The position numbers and the translations under genes were made by a program. From Rhizobiales bacterium Ga0077545 (GTDB lineage: Bacteria; Pseudomonadota; Alphaproteobacteria; Rhizobiales; Methylopilaceae), in the NCBI GenBank assembly GCA_001464335.1, contig LNEV01000015.1:110989-174988 (forward strand): 64,000 bases of DNA, written 5' to 3'. Shown in pieces: positions 34,094 through 42,215 of this stretch. Each line of letters starts with the position of its first letter. The stretch's first letter is position 1. Below the pieces are notes generated by a model. That model saw only the letters and a list, made by a program, of their open reading frames with translations. It was not told the DNA's origin and did no database searches.

Positions 34094-35815
34094 GTGGCAG
34101 GTTTCTTCACCGCGGCTGGACATTCGCCTCGCTCTCTGACGCGACTTGCCGCGTCGGTCGCGATGGGCGTGGCGTTCCTCGCCGTTGGCGCCGAAGGCAC
34201 CCAGACCGCGATCGCCAATGGCGACACACGCACCCTGAGCTTCTACCACACCCATTCCAAGGAACGGATCACCGTTACCTACAAGAAGAACGGGCGCTAC
34301 GACGCGTCCGCTCTCAAGCAGCTCAACCATTTCCTGCGCGACTGGCGCAACCAGAAGGCCACGACGATGGAGCCCCGGCTCTTCGACGTCGTCTGGGAAG
34401 TCCAGAACGATGCGGGCGGCCGCGCGCCGATCCACATCGTCTCCGCGTTCCGCTCGCCCGAGACCAACGAAAAGCTCCGTTCGCGCTCCAAGGGCGTCGC
34501 CAAGCACAGCCAGCATACGCTCGGCCGCGCGATGGACCTGCACTTCACGGACGTGTCGGTCGCCAAGGTGCGCGAAGCGGGCCTTCGCCTGCAGCGCGGC
34601 GGTGTCGGCTTCTACCCGACTTCCGGCCTTCCCTTCGTGCATCTCGATGTCGGCAGCGTGCGCCATTGGCCGCGCATGTCGCGCGACCAGCTCGTCCGGC
34701 TGTTCCCCGACGGGCGCACCGTCCATCTGCCGACCGACGGCAAGCCGCTCAAGAATTACGCCCTCGCAATGGCCGACCTGAAGCGTGACGGCGCGGTCGT
34801 GCGCAAGACGCCGAACGGTGCGACCGCCATCGCCATGGCCGACACCGGATCGCGCGGCGGCTCCAGCTCCGGCAAGGGCTTCATCTCCCGCTTCCTCGGC
34901 GGCGAGGACGACGATGCTTCGGAGAATGCGGCGCCCGCATCCGCTCCGGCCGCCACTGCTCCGGCCACCGCCGCTCCGGCGCGCCCGGAAACGCCGCCCG
35001 CACCTGAACCCGCAGCGCCGGTCGCCGTTGCCGCCGCCGAAGTGCCCCTGCCGGTCGCACGTCCCGGCCAGAGCGCAGGCCCGCAGCTTGCCGCCGCCTA
35101 CGCCCCGCAGGACATTCCCAATACCGCGCCCGGCATGATCTGGCGCACGGGCCCCTCCGGTGTCGCTCCGGCGGCCAGTGCCGATTATCAGCTTCCGCCG
35201 ACGACGCCGTCCGAGGCCTCCGCCAATGTCGCGCTGCCGATGCCGCGCCCGGCGGAAACGACCCCGGCCCTCACGGCCAGCGCTCCGCTTCCCGTCATCC
35301 GCCCCGAAGCGGGCCAGATCGTCACCGCCTCGCTCGGATCGGGCGCCAATCTCGCCGACGAGCGCAATATGGCGCTGCGCCTTCTCAATTCCTTCGGCAT
35401 GAAGGAGCCGTCGGCCGAACTGCTTCCGGATCCGGAACAGTCCTCGCGTGCGCGCAGCCACATCGCCGCCGCGCATGAGGCCTTCGCCGCCGAACCCGCC
35501 GCCAACAAGCCTGCCCCGGCCCAGATCGCGGCGGTCGTCCAGCAGGGCGCTTCCGCCCGTGCCGAGAAAGCCCCGCAGATCGCCTACAAGCAGGAGCGTT
35601 CGAGCCGCACCCAGACGGCGCTGCTGCATCCGAACTTCCAGCGCACGAAAGCCCTCATCGCCCGTCCGGCGAACGTCCTGCCGAACGCCTTCGGCGGCAA
35701 CCCGACCTACGGCATGAGCAGCTCCAACTTCTCGGGCTATTCCGTGATCGGCCTGCGCACCGTGTCCTTCGGCCCGCAGCGCACCGCCGAGCTGAACGTC
35801 AAGCCGCGCAGCTGA
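34094..35815 (+). CDS. DUF882 (M15-like) exported protein with long Ala/Pro-rich tail
   Basis: The conserved DUF882 domain spans about residues 40-210 of 573. It has TRTLSFYHTHSKERITVTYK, IVSAFRSPETNEKLRSRS, the likely metal-binding histidines and aspartate in HSQHTLGRAMDLHF, and FVHLDVGSVRHWPRM. This resembles YcbK and D,D-carboxypeptidases of family M15, so peptidoglycan cleavage is probable. A signal sequence or membrane anchor lies at 15-45. The remaining roughly 350 residues are low-complexity Ala/Pro-rich. The GTG start has no strong ribosome-binding site, and the true start could be a little downstream (Met at about residue 24). Confidence 0.85.
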   Translation: MAGFFTAAGHSPRSLTRLAASVAMGVAFLAVGAEGTQTAIANGDTRTLSFYHTHSKERITVTYKKNGRYDASALKQLNHFLRDWRNQKATTMEPRLFDVVWEVQNDAGGRAPIHIVSAFRSPETNEKLRSRSKGVAKHSQHTLGRAMDLHFTDVSVAKVREAGLRLQRGGVGFYPTSGLPFVHLDVGSVRHWPRMSRDQLVRLFPDGRTVHLPTDGKPLKNYALAMADLKRDGAVVRKTPNGATAIAMADTGSRGGSSSGKGFISRFLGGEDDDASENAAPASAPAATAPATAAPARPETPPAPEPAAPVAVAAAEVPLPVARPGQSAGPQLAAAYAPQDIPNTAPGMIWRTGPSGVAPAASADYQLPPTTPSEASANVALPMPRPAETTPALTASAPLPVIRPEAGQIVTASLGSGANLADERNMALRLLNSFGMKEPSAELLPDPEQSSRARSHIAAAHEAFAAEPAANKPAPAQIAAVVQQGASARAEKAPQIAYKQERSSRTQTALLHPNFQRTKALIARPANVLPNAFGGNPTYGMSSSNFSGYSVIGLRTVSFGPQRTAELNVKPRS

Positions 35816-35886
35816 GGGTTCGCCCTGCGAGGGCGATGCGGCACCCCCTTCCCGATACCAAAGGACGAAGGTCGCGCCCCTCCCAC

Positions 35887-35990
35887 CTCATGGTGAGGAG
35901 CGCCACCGGCGCGTCTCGAACCATGGGGCTGCAGGCTCCGTGCCTGACACCATCCTTCGAGACGACGCTTCGTGCCTCCTCAGGATGAGG
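35887..35990. repeat. REP-like palindromic repeat, CATCCTTCGAGACG family
   Basis: Two arms face each other: CCTCATGGTGAGGAGCGCC then GCGTCTCGAACCATGG on the left, and CATCCTTCGAGACGACGC then CTCCTCAGGATGAGG on the right. The same family occurs at 14.55, 22.5 and 63.66 kb. It fills the gap between the DUF882 gene and gapR. Confidence 0.7.
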
Positions 35991-36011
35991 CCGAACCACC
36001 TATCTCAAACA

Positions 36012-36046
36012 GAAAAGCCCTCTCCCGCCTGAAGCGGAAGAGGGCT
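36012..36046 (-). terminator. Intrinsic terminator of gapR
   Basis: AGCCCTCTCCCGC (36016-36028) pairs with GCGGAAGAGGGCT (36034-36046) with one mismatch. On the minus strand TTTTCT follows. It lies 40 bases beyond the gapR stop. Confidence 0.75.
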
Positions 36047-36085
36047 CGAAGAAGCCGTCATGTGTGTGCGTGACGGCGGAGAAAC

Positions 36086-36331
36086 CTAGCGCACCATTCC
36101 CAGCGCCGAGAGATAGAGCTCCAGGATCGCGTCCTGCTCCTCGCGCTCGGCGGCGTCCTGTTTGCGCAGCGAGACGATCTTGCGCAGGATCTTGGTGTCG
36201 TAGCCATTGCCCTTGGCCTCGGCATAGACCTCCTTGATGTCGTCGGAGATGCCCTTCTTCTCCTCCTCTAGGCGTTCGATGCGCTCGATGATGGAGAGAA
36301 GCTGCTCTTTGGCGATAACGGACGCGTCCAT
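36086..36331 (-). CDS. gapR: Nucleoid-associated protein GapR (DUF2312)
   Basis: The 81-residue protein is a close match to DUF2312, the GapR family that binds overtwisted DNA ahead of replication and transcription in Caulobacter. The core is [20 protein letters not shown], then [20 protein letters not shown] and [20 protein letters not shown]. Length, charge pattern and the C-terminal ELYLSALG are standard. It has its own terminator. A LexA-type box lies 141 bases upstream of its start, and no other gene lies between, which suggests SOS control. Confidence 0.94.
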   Translation of the reverse strand: MDASVIAKEQLLSIIERIERLEEEKKGISDDIKEVYAEAKGNGYDTKILRKIVSLRKQDAAEREEQDAILELYLSALGMVR

Positions 36332-36471
36332 GGCAAAACACCTTTTTACTCAAATTCGGGTTGACCACTTCGTGGCCCGCCAAAGGCGTGAAATCAAGGA
36401 AACAGCGGCTGGCAAAAAGGCCACTGTGGAAAGCGGGAAAAGCGTAGATCTATTCCGCACCCGCCCCTGAT

Positions 36472-36486
36472 GTTCCCTATATGTTC
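36472..36486. promoter_or_regulatory. LexA (SOS) box GTTC-N7-GTTC upstream of gapR
   Basis: GTTCCCTATATGTTC matches the alphaproteobacterial LexA consensus GTTC-N7-GTTC (GAAC-N7-GAAC on the minus strand). It lies in the 215-base gap between gapR and DUF1244, both on the minus strand, so the transcript entering gapR is its likely target. The spacer CCTATAT is A/T-rich and could contain part of a -10 box. Confidence 0.5.
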
Positions 36487-36546
36487 TCGCCGGCGCGCAT
36501 CTGTCAAGCCGCTTTCAGCGGTTTGGACGATCCGGCCCGAGAAACC

Positions 36547-36843
36547 TCAGTGCGCGCCGCGCTCCGCGAAGGCCTTCGCCTGAACCGGCGTCGCTTCCTT
36601 CTGATGCTTTTCCTTCCACTCGTCATAGCTCATGCCATAGACGAGCTCGCGGCTCTCATCCTTGGTCAGCGGCACGCCGCGTTCGTCGGCGGCGTCCTTC
36701 ATCCAGTTGGACAGGCAATTGCGGCAGAAGCCCGCGAGATTCATCATGTCGATGTTCTGCACATCGGTGCGTTCGCGCAGATGCTGGATCAGCCTGCGGA
36801 AGGCGGCGGCTTCGAGTTCGGTTTTCGTCGGCTCGTCGATCAT
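36547..36843 (-). CDS. DUF1244 family small protein
   Basis: A 98-residue protein matching DUF1244, a family of proteobacteria with a helical fold. Visible signatures are AAAFRRLIQHLRERTDVQNI, DMMNLAGFCRNCLSNWMKDA and GMSYDEWKEKHQ. Two cysteines (CRNC) may bind a metal. The start at 36843 overlaps the stop of the upstream N-formylglutamate amidohydrolase gene (ATGA), so the two are coupled. The function of the family is unknown. Confidence 0.9.
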   Translation of the reverse strand: MIDEPTKTELEAAAFRRLIQHLRERTDVQNIDMMNLAGFCRNCLSNWMKDAADERGVPLTKDESRELVYGMSYDEWKEKHQKEATPVQAKAFAERGAH

Positions 36844-37679
36844 GGGTTCTGCTCCGCAACTTCGTCGGCTTCGGTTCGGCGTCCGCCCCCGGCGCGCGAT
36901 CCGTAATGGCGAATGACCGCCATGTCCGGCTCCCGCAGGATGGAGACAAGCACGCGTTCGAGACGCGCCGCCCATTCCTCCTGTCCCGCGTCACTGGAAA
37001 TGAGGTCCTGACGGATCTCGATCAAGGCGTGCGGCAGGCCGCGCAGGGTCGCGTGGCGGTACATGGTGTCGTTTTCGAGCGCGCCGTCATAGGGCTCGTT
37101 GTCGCCGACGGTCAGGCCCTCGGCCTCGAGCGCGGAGATGAGCGGCGCGGCAAGGCGCGGGTCCTTGTCCCACAGCAGAGCCGCCTGCCAGCGCCGTGCG
37201 ACGCCCTTCCACGCATGGGTGTAGGAATGCACCGACAGGATGACCGGCACCTCGCCGAGAGCGAGCGTCTCGTCGAGCCAGGCCGCGATCGCCTGATGGT
37301 AGGGATCGTGGAACAGACGCAGCCGCGTCGCGACCTCGTCCGCGCCGATCGTGGCATTGTCCGGAATGATCGCGCCGTCCGACAGCCGCATCACGAGCGT
37401 CGGATCGTCCGGCCCGCGATTGGGATCGATCAGCAGGCGCGAAAAGCCCGACAGAATGGCCGTCGCCCCGAGCCGCTCCGAAAGCCGCCGCGTCACGCCC
37501 GCCGCCCCGATGTCGTAGGCGATGTGCCGCGCGAATTCGCTCTCCGGCAGGCCAAGGCGTCCATACGCCTCCGGCAGCGCGTTCGAGGCGTGATCGCACA
37601 GAAGCAGCAGCCTGCGCCCGGTGGTTCCGGGCAGGATGTCGAAAGGGGTCGTGTAGGTGTCGCGGATCGGGGAAGACAT
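36840..37679 (-). CDS. N-formylglutamate amidohydrolase family protein
   Basis: The 279-residue zinc hydrolase family member has LLLLCDHASNALPEAYGRLG near the N-terminus (metal-binding Asp and His), LLIDPNRGPDDPTLV, VPVILSVHSYTHAW and LIEIRQDLIS. These are the marks of the HutG-like family, which releases formate from N-formyl-L-glutamate or cleaves related N-acyl amino acids. No histidine-degradation genes are near, so the physiological substrate is uncertain. Start at 37679; an in-frame start 11 codons upstream is possible. Confidence 0.88.
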   Translation of the reverse strand: MSSPIRDTYTTPFDILPGTTGRRLLLLCDHASNALPEAYGRLGLPESEFARHIAYDIGAAGVTRRLSERLGATAILSGFSRLLIDPNRGPDDPTLVMRLSDGAIIPDNATIGADEVATRLRLFHDPYHQAIAAWLDETLALGEVPVILSVHSYTHAWKGVARRWQAALLWDKDPRLAAPLISALEAEGLTVGDNEPYDGALENDTMYRHATLRGLPHALIEIRQDLISSDAGQEEWAARLERVLVSILREPDMAVIRHYGSRAGGGRRTEADEVAEQNP

Positions 37680-37751
37680 GGCGCTGCTGGACAAAGGTTT
37701 ACCTGAGCCCACGCGATTGCGAGAGCAATAAATGAAAGATGCGGGACACGC

Positions 37752-38243
37752 TCAGTTGTCTTTGGCTTCCGGCTTCGGCGGCGGCGTCAGGTTCCAGGCG
37801 CCGGTGTGGCTGTAAATGGCGTCGCGCAAGTGTTTGACCTCCCGGTTCAGGTCGCCAAGGCGCCCCGGCGATTGTCCGGACGCGCCCAGCAGCGCCTCGC
37901 CGAGGCACCCGGCCCTCTGCCGCAAAGCGCGTCCCTGATCCGTCAGGGCGACGACGACCTGCCGCTCGTTGTGGGGATTGCGGGAGCGGCTCACGAGGCC
38001 CGCCGTCTCCAGACGCTTGAGCAACGGGGTCAGCGTGCTCGATTCCAGCGCCAGCCGGTCGGCGATGCCCCCGACCGTCTGTCCATCCGTGCGCCACAGC
38101 ACGTTGAGCACAAGATATTGCGGATAGGTCAGTCCCAGCTCGTCCAGAAGAGGCTTGTAGACACGCTGGATGGCGATGCCGGCGGAATAGACCGAATAGC
38201 AAAGCTGGTCTTCGAGCGGCACGGGGCCTTTTTCGTCTGTCAT
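37752..38243 (-). CDS. MarR-family repressor, OhrR-like
   Basis: A 163-residue winged-helix regulator. The N-terminus LEDQLCYSVYSAGIAIQRVY matches OhrR, where the Cys senses organic peroxides. The DNA-binding region TVGGIADRLALESSTLTPLL and wing RNPHNERQVVVALTDQG are typical of MarR proteins. AGGAGAG precedes the ATG at 38243. The gene is divergent from an exported alpha/beta hydrolase with palindromic operators between them. A classical ohr gene, the usual OhrR target, is not present. Oxidation control of the hydrolase is therefore likely but unproven. Confidence 0.85.
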   Translation of the reverse strand: MTDEKGPVPLEDQLCYSVYSAGIAIQRVYKPLLDELGLTYPQYLVLNVLWRTDGQTVGGIADRLALESSTLTPLLKRLETAGLVSRSRNPHNERQVVVALTDQGRALRQRAGCLGEALLGASGQSPGRLGDLNREVKHLRDAIYSHTGAWNLTPPPKPEAKDN

Positions 38244-38277
38244 TGAGGCTCTCCTGCGCTGCCGGTCACAAAAATAC

Positions 38278-38350
38278 ATATCGCGATAATATTCTCGTTG
38301 ACAAGGGAACGGAGGATCCCCTAGATAATCATTATCGCGATAATAATTAT
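38278..38350. promoter_or_regulatory. Divergent promoters with two palindromic operators
   Basis: A palindrome ATTATCGCGATAAT at 38331-38344, extended to 26 bases with one mismatch (38325-38350), lies across the predicted start of the hydrolase transcript. A second, shorter copy with the core ATCGCGAT lies at 38280-38287 on the repressor side. TTGACA at 38298-38303 followed after 18 bases by TAGATA fits a promoter for the hydrolase. TTGTCA on the minus strand overlaps it and could serve the repressor gene. The A/T-rich palindromes are the probable binding sites of the MarR protein. Confidence 0.65.
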
Positions 38351-38372
38351 CGTAACATAAAGGAAGAACGCC

Positions 38373-39173
38373 ATGACCAACAGGACCCGCACTCTGCTGG
38401 CCGCCGCTGCTGCCACCGCCCTCACCGTTTCCCACCAGCCGCAGGCCGCCGAACCCGATGTCGCGCCGAAGGCCGTCCGGAATGTCGTTCTGGTGCACGG
38501 CGCCTTTGCCGACGGCTCCGGCTGGCGCGGTGTCTATGACGAGCTCACCGGGCGCGGCTACCGGGTCACCGTCGTCCAGAATCCCCTCACCTCTTTCGCC
38601 GACGATGTCGCCGCGACGCGGCGGGCGCTGGAGCGTCAGGACGGCCCGGCGATCCTGGTCGGCCATTCCTATGGCGGCACGGTGATCACCGAAGCGGGCA
38701 CCGCTCCCAACGTCGCGGGCCTTGTCTATGTGGCCGCGCTTGCACCGGATGTCGGGGAATCGACGGGAGAGCAGTTCGCGGAGATCCCGCCGCCGGCGGA
38801 CTTCGTCATCGAGGAGCAGAAGGACGGCTTCGGCTTCGTCAATCTGGAGAAGTTCAAGCTGGGCTTCGCGGGCGACACCAGCGATGCGGACGCCGCCTTC
38901 CTGCGCGACTCCCAGGTGCCGATCAACATGTCGATCTTCGGCACCAAGGTCACGCAGGCCGCCTGGAGGAGCAAACCGAGCTGGTTCGTGGTCGCCACGC
39001 AGGACAACGCGATCGATCCGAAGCTGCTGCGCCATACGGCAAAGCGCATCGGCGCGACCACCGAGGAAGTCGAAGGAAGCCATGTCGTTTTCCTGACCAG
39101 GCCCAAGGCGGTCGCGGACGTGATCGACCGCGCCGCGCAGGGTGCCGCCCGCGCGGAACAGAAGGCGCGCTGA
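38373..39173 (+). CDS. Exported alpha/beta hydrolase
   Basis: The 266-residue protein has a signal peptide (RTLLAAAAATALTVSHQPQA) and an alpha/beta hydrolase fold: oxyanion HGAFADGSG, nucleophile elbow GHSYGG with Ser99, and a C-terminal His in VEGSHVVFL. It resembles the family of small esterases with VVLVHGAFADGSGWRGVYDE that are commonly paired with MarR or AraC regulators. The substrate is unknown. AGGAAG precedes the ATG by 7 bases. The MarR repressor probably controls it, given the palindrome over its promoter. Confidence 0.88.
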   Translation: MTNRTRTLLAAAAATALTVSHQPQAAEPDVAPKAVRNVVLVHGAFADGSGWRGVYDELTGRGYRVTVVQNPLTSFADDVAATRRALERQDGPAILVGHSYGGTVITEAGTAPNVAGLVYVAALAPDVGESTGEQFAEIPPPADFVIEEQKDGFGFVNLEKFKLGFAGDTSDADAAFLRDSQVPINMSIFGTKVTQAAWRSKPSWFVVATQDNAIDPKLLRHTAKRIGATTEEVEGSHVVFLTRPKAVADVIDRAAQGAARAEQKAR

Positions 39174-39204
39174 TCCCGCGGCGATCAAGGCAGCGATGAA
39201 AAAG

Positions 39205-39240
39205 GCGGCGGGCGGGCACAGACCCCGCCCGCCGCTTTGT
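39205..39240 (+). terminator. Terminator hairpin after the hydrolase gene
   Basis: A 12-bp GC-only stem (GCGGCGGGCGGG, 39205-39216, with CCCGCCCGCCGC, 39224-39235) and 7-base loop is followed by TTTGT. The stem is strong and the T run short. Confidence 0.65.
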
Positions 39241-39332
39241 CACCGGTTGACGTGCACACCTTTCAAACCGCATGGCGGCCCTTGGACCGCCCTGCCATAG
39301 TGCGCGCCCACCGGAAGATTTTCGTCGCGTTC

Positions 39333-40211
39333 ATGCACCGCACCGCCCTTGCCGCTCTCATTCTCGGCGCGATCTTCATGGGCGCCTCGCCCGTCTTCGT
39401 GCGTGTTGCCGATGTCGGGCCGTTCGCCTCCGCCTTCTGGCGTGTCGCGCTGGCTTTGCCCTTCCTGTTCCTGTGGGACCGCGCGGAGGCGCGCAAAGGC
39501 ATGGCCGGCCCGTTTTTCAACCGCCCGGCGCTCGTGGCCGGGCTGATGTTCGCGGGCGATCTCATCTTCTGGCATCTTGCGATCTTCCACACGACAATCG
39601 CCAACGCGACCTTCTTCGCCACCACGGCTCCGCTCTGGGTTCTCCTTGGCGCGTTCGCGCTGAAAAGCGATGCCGTGACGCGGCTGATGGCGCTCGGCGT
39701 CGCGCTCGCCTTTCTCGGCGGCGGGCTTCTCGTCGGCGAAAGCCTGTCGGTCGATCCGGCGCGGGTGACGGGCGATGTGTACGGGCTCATTACGGCGGTG
39801 TTTTTCGGCGGCTATTTCCTGGCGGTCCGCGCCGGGCGGCGCCATCAGGGCGCGGCGCGCCTCACCTTCGTGTCCTCGCTCGTGACATGCCTTGTACTGC
39901 TGGTCGTCGCGCTCGCCCTCGAACCGCATCTGCTGCCCAAAAGCCCGGAGGGAATGGCCGCCCTTCTGGCGCTCGCGCTCATCAGCCATGCCGGCGGGCA
40001 GGGCCTGCTGGCCTTCTCGCTCGGCCATCTGCCCGCGCCGTTTTCCTCGCTCGTCATTTTCCTCGAAGCCATTGCCGCCGCGGCCTTCGGGTGGGCCGCG
40101 CTCGGCGAGGCCCTGTCTCCGCTCCAGTTCCTCGGCGGAACGGTCATTCTGCTCGGAATCTGGGTGGCGCGGCCCCGAACCGGGCCATCCTTGCCCGTCC
40201 CGCCAACATAA
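39333..40211 (+). CDS. EamA/DMT-family transporter
   Basis: A 292-residue integral membrane protein with about ten helices and two internal EamA repeats. The first repeat includes LGAIFMGASPVFVRVADVGP and FWRVALALPFLFLW. The second ends in GHLPAPFSSLVIFLEAIAAA then FGWAALGEALSPLQFLGGTV, the classic EamA signature. Such transporters export amino acids, nucleobases or other metabolites. The substrate cannot be predicted. The start at 39333 is chosen because the first helix begins right after it; longer in-frame starts lack a hydrophobic segment. Confidence 0.88.
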   Translation: MHRTALAALILGAIFMGASPVFVRVADVGPFASAFWRVALALPFLFLWDRAEARKGMAGPFFNRPALVAGLMFAGDLIFWHLAIFHTTIANATFFATTAPLWVLLGAFALKSDAVTRLMALGVALAFLGGGLLVGESLSVDPARVTGDVYGLITAVFFGGYFLAVRAGRRHQGAARLTFVSSLVTCLVLLVVALALEPHLLPKSPEGMAALLALALISHAGGQGLLAFSLGHLPAPFSSLVIFLEAIAAAAFGWAALGEALSPLQFLGGTVILLGIWVARPRTGPSLPVPPT

Positions 40212-40319
40212 CGCCTTTTTCGTTGGGTTTCTGGTGATTTCCGGCTGGGTTCACGGACGTTCACGTTGACACTCGGCCGCGAAAGACGGGATACAGACAC
40301 CTCCTTTCAGTGGGCTGAG

Positions 40320-40880
40320 ATGAGCCGATCACGGATGATTCCGATTCCCTCGGAGGGTGGCAGGGTTTCGGGGTTGCGTTCCCTCTTCATCGCGCTGGGC
40401 GCCCTGGCGGCCGGGTCGTTGTTTTCGACGTCGGCGTTCGCGGTCGATTTCCGCCTGTGCAACGCCACCAAGAGCCGCGTCGGCGTCGCCGTCGGCTACA
40501 AGGACGGCGACAACTGGATCACCGAGGGCTGGTGGAATGTCGGCGCCGCGAGCTGCGAAACGCTGCTGAAAGGCGCGCTGGTCTCGCGCTTCTATTACGT
40601 CTACGCGATCGACTACGACCATGGCGGGGAATGGGGCGGCACCGCCTTCATGTGCACCCGCGAGAAGGAATTCACGATCCGCGGGATCGACAACTGCCTC
40701 GCCCGCAATTTCTCCCGCACCGGCTTCTTCGAGATCGACACGGGCGAAGAACGCAGCTGGACCGTCCAGTTGACCGACAAGGACATCGCCGCCCCTCCGG
40801 CCGACGCCGCCACGCGCCAGGCCCCGCAGGCCGCCGACGGGCGCAGCTCGACGCCGGGCGCTCCGACACCCCCTGAATAA
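40320..40880 (+). CDS. DUF1036 exported protein
   Basis: The 186-residue protein has a signal peptide (LRSLFIALGALAAGSLFSTS, cut near AFA) and the DUF1036 core FRLCNATKSRVGVAVGYKDG, NWITEGWWNVGAASCETLLK, RFYYVYAIDYDHGGEWGG and FEIDTGEERSWTVQLT. Three or four cysteines are conserved in the family and may form disulfides. DUF1036 proteins are widespread in alphaproteobacteria and have no known function. The C-terminal 35 residues are Ala/Pro-rich. The ATG at 40320 is used; one at 40335 is also possible. Confidence 0.88.
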   Translation: MSRSRMIPIPSEGGRVSGLRSLFIALGALAAGSLFSTSAFAVDFRLCNATKSRVGVAVGYKDGDNWITEGWWNVGAASCETLLKGALVSRFYYVYAIDYDHGGEWGGTAFMCTREKEFTIRGIDNCLARNFSRTGFFEIDTGEERSWTVQLTDKDIAAPPADAATRQAPQAADGRSSTPGAPTPPE

Positions 40881-40973
40881 CCGACAAGGCTGGCCTGTGG
40901 GCCAACCGGCAAAGATAAGCTTTTCGTAACGGGCGCCCGGCAAACTCCGCGCAACCTGAAGAGGAGCTTGCCT

Positions 40974-42161
40974 TTGCTCTACGGTACATCGCCCGCTTTG
41001 TCGGCGTTCAGCATTGGCCTTGCTGCGGCGCCGCGTATCGGGAAGCTGGCCGGCTCCGAGGAACCATCCGCGCCCTCGGCAAAGATCGACCTGTCCCCGG
41101 CGGCCCAAAGGCTTCAGCAGGCCCGGGAGGCGTTGGAGCTTCTCAGCTGGGTCTCCCAAACGCTTCGCCAGGGCGGAGACGATCGGTGGGCGCGCGTCGA
41201 TGAACGCCTTTCGAAGTCCTTCGACCGGATCATCGAGGCAGAAGCTGATCGTGTGACGCTCGGCACCAAGGGCAATGACGCCATTTCAGGCTGGTCGGAC
41301 GCCGACATCGAGGCCGGCGAAGGCGACGACGCCATTTCCGCATGGTCCGGCAGCCGCGTCGATGCCGGCGCCGGAAACGACGTCGTCGTCGCGTGGTCCA
41401 ACAGCACCCTGAAGGGTGGAGACGGAAACGACCTCATCACGTCATGGTCCGACAGCGCGGTGAGCGGCGGCAGCGGTGACGATGTGATCGACGCCTGGTC
41501 AGGGAACCGTGTCGATGGCGGTGACGGGAACGATACGATCAAGGCCTGGTCGGACAGCGTGGTGAGTGGCGGCGCCGGCGACGACGTCATCGATGCGTGG
41601 TCGCAAACTCGCGTTGACGGCGGAGACGGCAACGACATCATCAAGGGCTGGTCGAACAGCCACATCACCGGGGGTGCGGGAAACGACATCATCGACGGAT
41701 GGTCGAACGCGAACATTGACGGCGGTGCCGGAGACGACGTCATCAGCGCCTGGACCGACAGTCAGGTCGACGGCGGCGAAGGCAACGACATCATCACCGC
41801 GCAAGGTGGATCCGTCGTCACGGGCGGGCGCGGCGATGACACGATTGCGCTGCGTCCCGACAGCGTCGCGGTCTACGACGCGGGCGACGGCCACGATCAA
41901 GTGTCCACGCTTGGCGCGAGCACGATCCGGTTCGGCGCAGCCATCACCTCCGACAGCGTCAGCTTTGCCTTCGAGGGCGATCAGGTTCGCATCGCCTTCG
42001 CCGGCAGCGAAACCGATTCCATCACCCTGACAAAGACATTGAAGGGCACGACAACGACCTTGTCGTTTGCGGATGGCAGCACGCTTGCCGTGCCGTCGCC
42101 GCCTGCCAGCGGCATGGTCCGGCTTTCGGTCAGCGGCGGTGTCCTGGACAGGACGGCCTGA
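40974..42161 (+). CDS. RTX-like protein with eleven 17-residue repeats
   Basis: The 395-residue protein has an Ala/Leu-rich N-terminus with a predicted helix (QQAREALELLSWVSQTLRQG), then 11 tandem 17-residue units of the form GGxGNDxIxxWSxSxVD, and a C-terminal beta-rich part (DSVSFAFEGDQVRIAFAGSE). The GGxGxD core is that of RTX calcium-binding beta-rolls, but in place of a second nonapeptide each unit has an inserted Trp-Ser turn, so the period is 17 rather than 18. The C-terminus could carry a type I secretion signal. No type I secretion genes lie in the window. A TTG start at 40974 is chosen because GGAG lies 7 bases before it. Confidence 0.85.
   Translation: MLYGTSPALSAFSIGLAAAPRIGKLAGSEEPSAPSAKIDLSPAAQRLQQAREALELLSWVSQTLRQGGDDRWARVDERLSKSFDRIIEAEADRVTLGTKGNDAISGWSDADIEAGEGDDAISAWSGSRVDAGAGNDVVVAWSNSTLKGGDGNDLITSWSDSAVSGGSGDDVIDAWSGNRVDGGDGNDTIKAWSDSVVSGGAGDDVIDAWSQTRVDGGDGNDIIKGWSNSHITGGAGNDIIDGWSNANIDGGAGDDVISAWTDSQVDGGEGNDIITAQGGSVVTGGRGDDTIALRPDSVAVYDAGDGHDQVSTLGASTIRFGAAITSDSVSFAFEGDQVRIAFAGSETDSITLTKTLKGTTTTLSFADGSTLAVPSPPASGMVRLSVSGGVLDRTA
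41262..41822 (+). repeat. Tandem 51-bp coding repeats of the RTX-like gene
   Basis: Eleven consecutive 51-base units encode 17 residues each, with a Gly-Gly-x-Gly-(Asn/Asp)-Asp core followed by Ile-x-x-Trp-Ser. Unit 1 begins GTKGND and unit 11 ends VVT. Wobble positions differ between copies while the core residues are kept, so the protein sequence is under selection and the array is not a fresh duplication. Confidence 0.85.
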
Positions 42162-42215
42162 AGCAGGCCCGCCTTCCTCGTCATGTGGCGGACGGAACAA
42201 GCCTAAGTCTGAAAG

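Noticed and set aside
41262..41822. A CRISPR-like array
   Set aside because: The 51-base periodicity is coding: each unit translates in one frame to the RTX repeat, and there are no constant repeats separated by unrelated spacers.
40974..42161. A complete type I secretion locus for the RTX-like protein
   Set aside because: No ABC exporter, membrane fusion protein or TolC-like gene lies next to it. The ABC exporter at 15 kb is of the MsbA type and far away.
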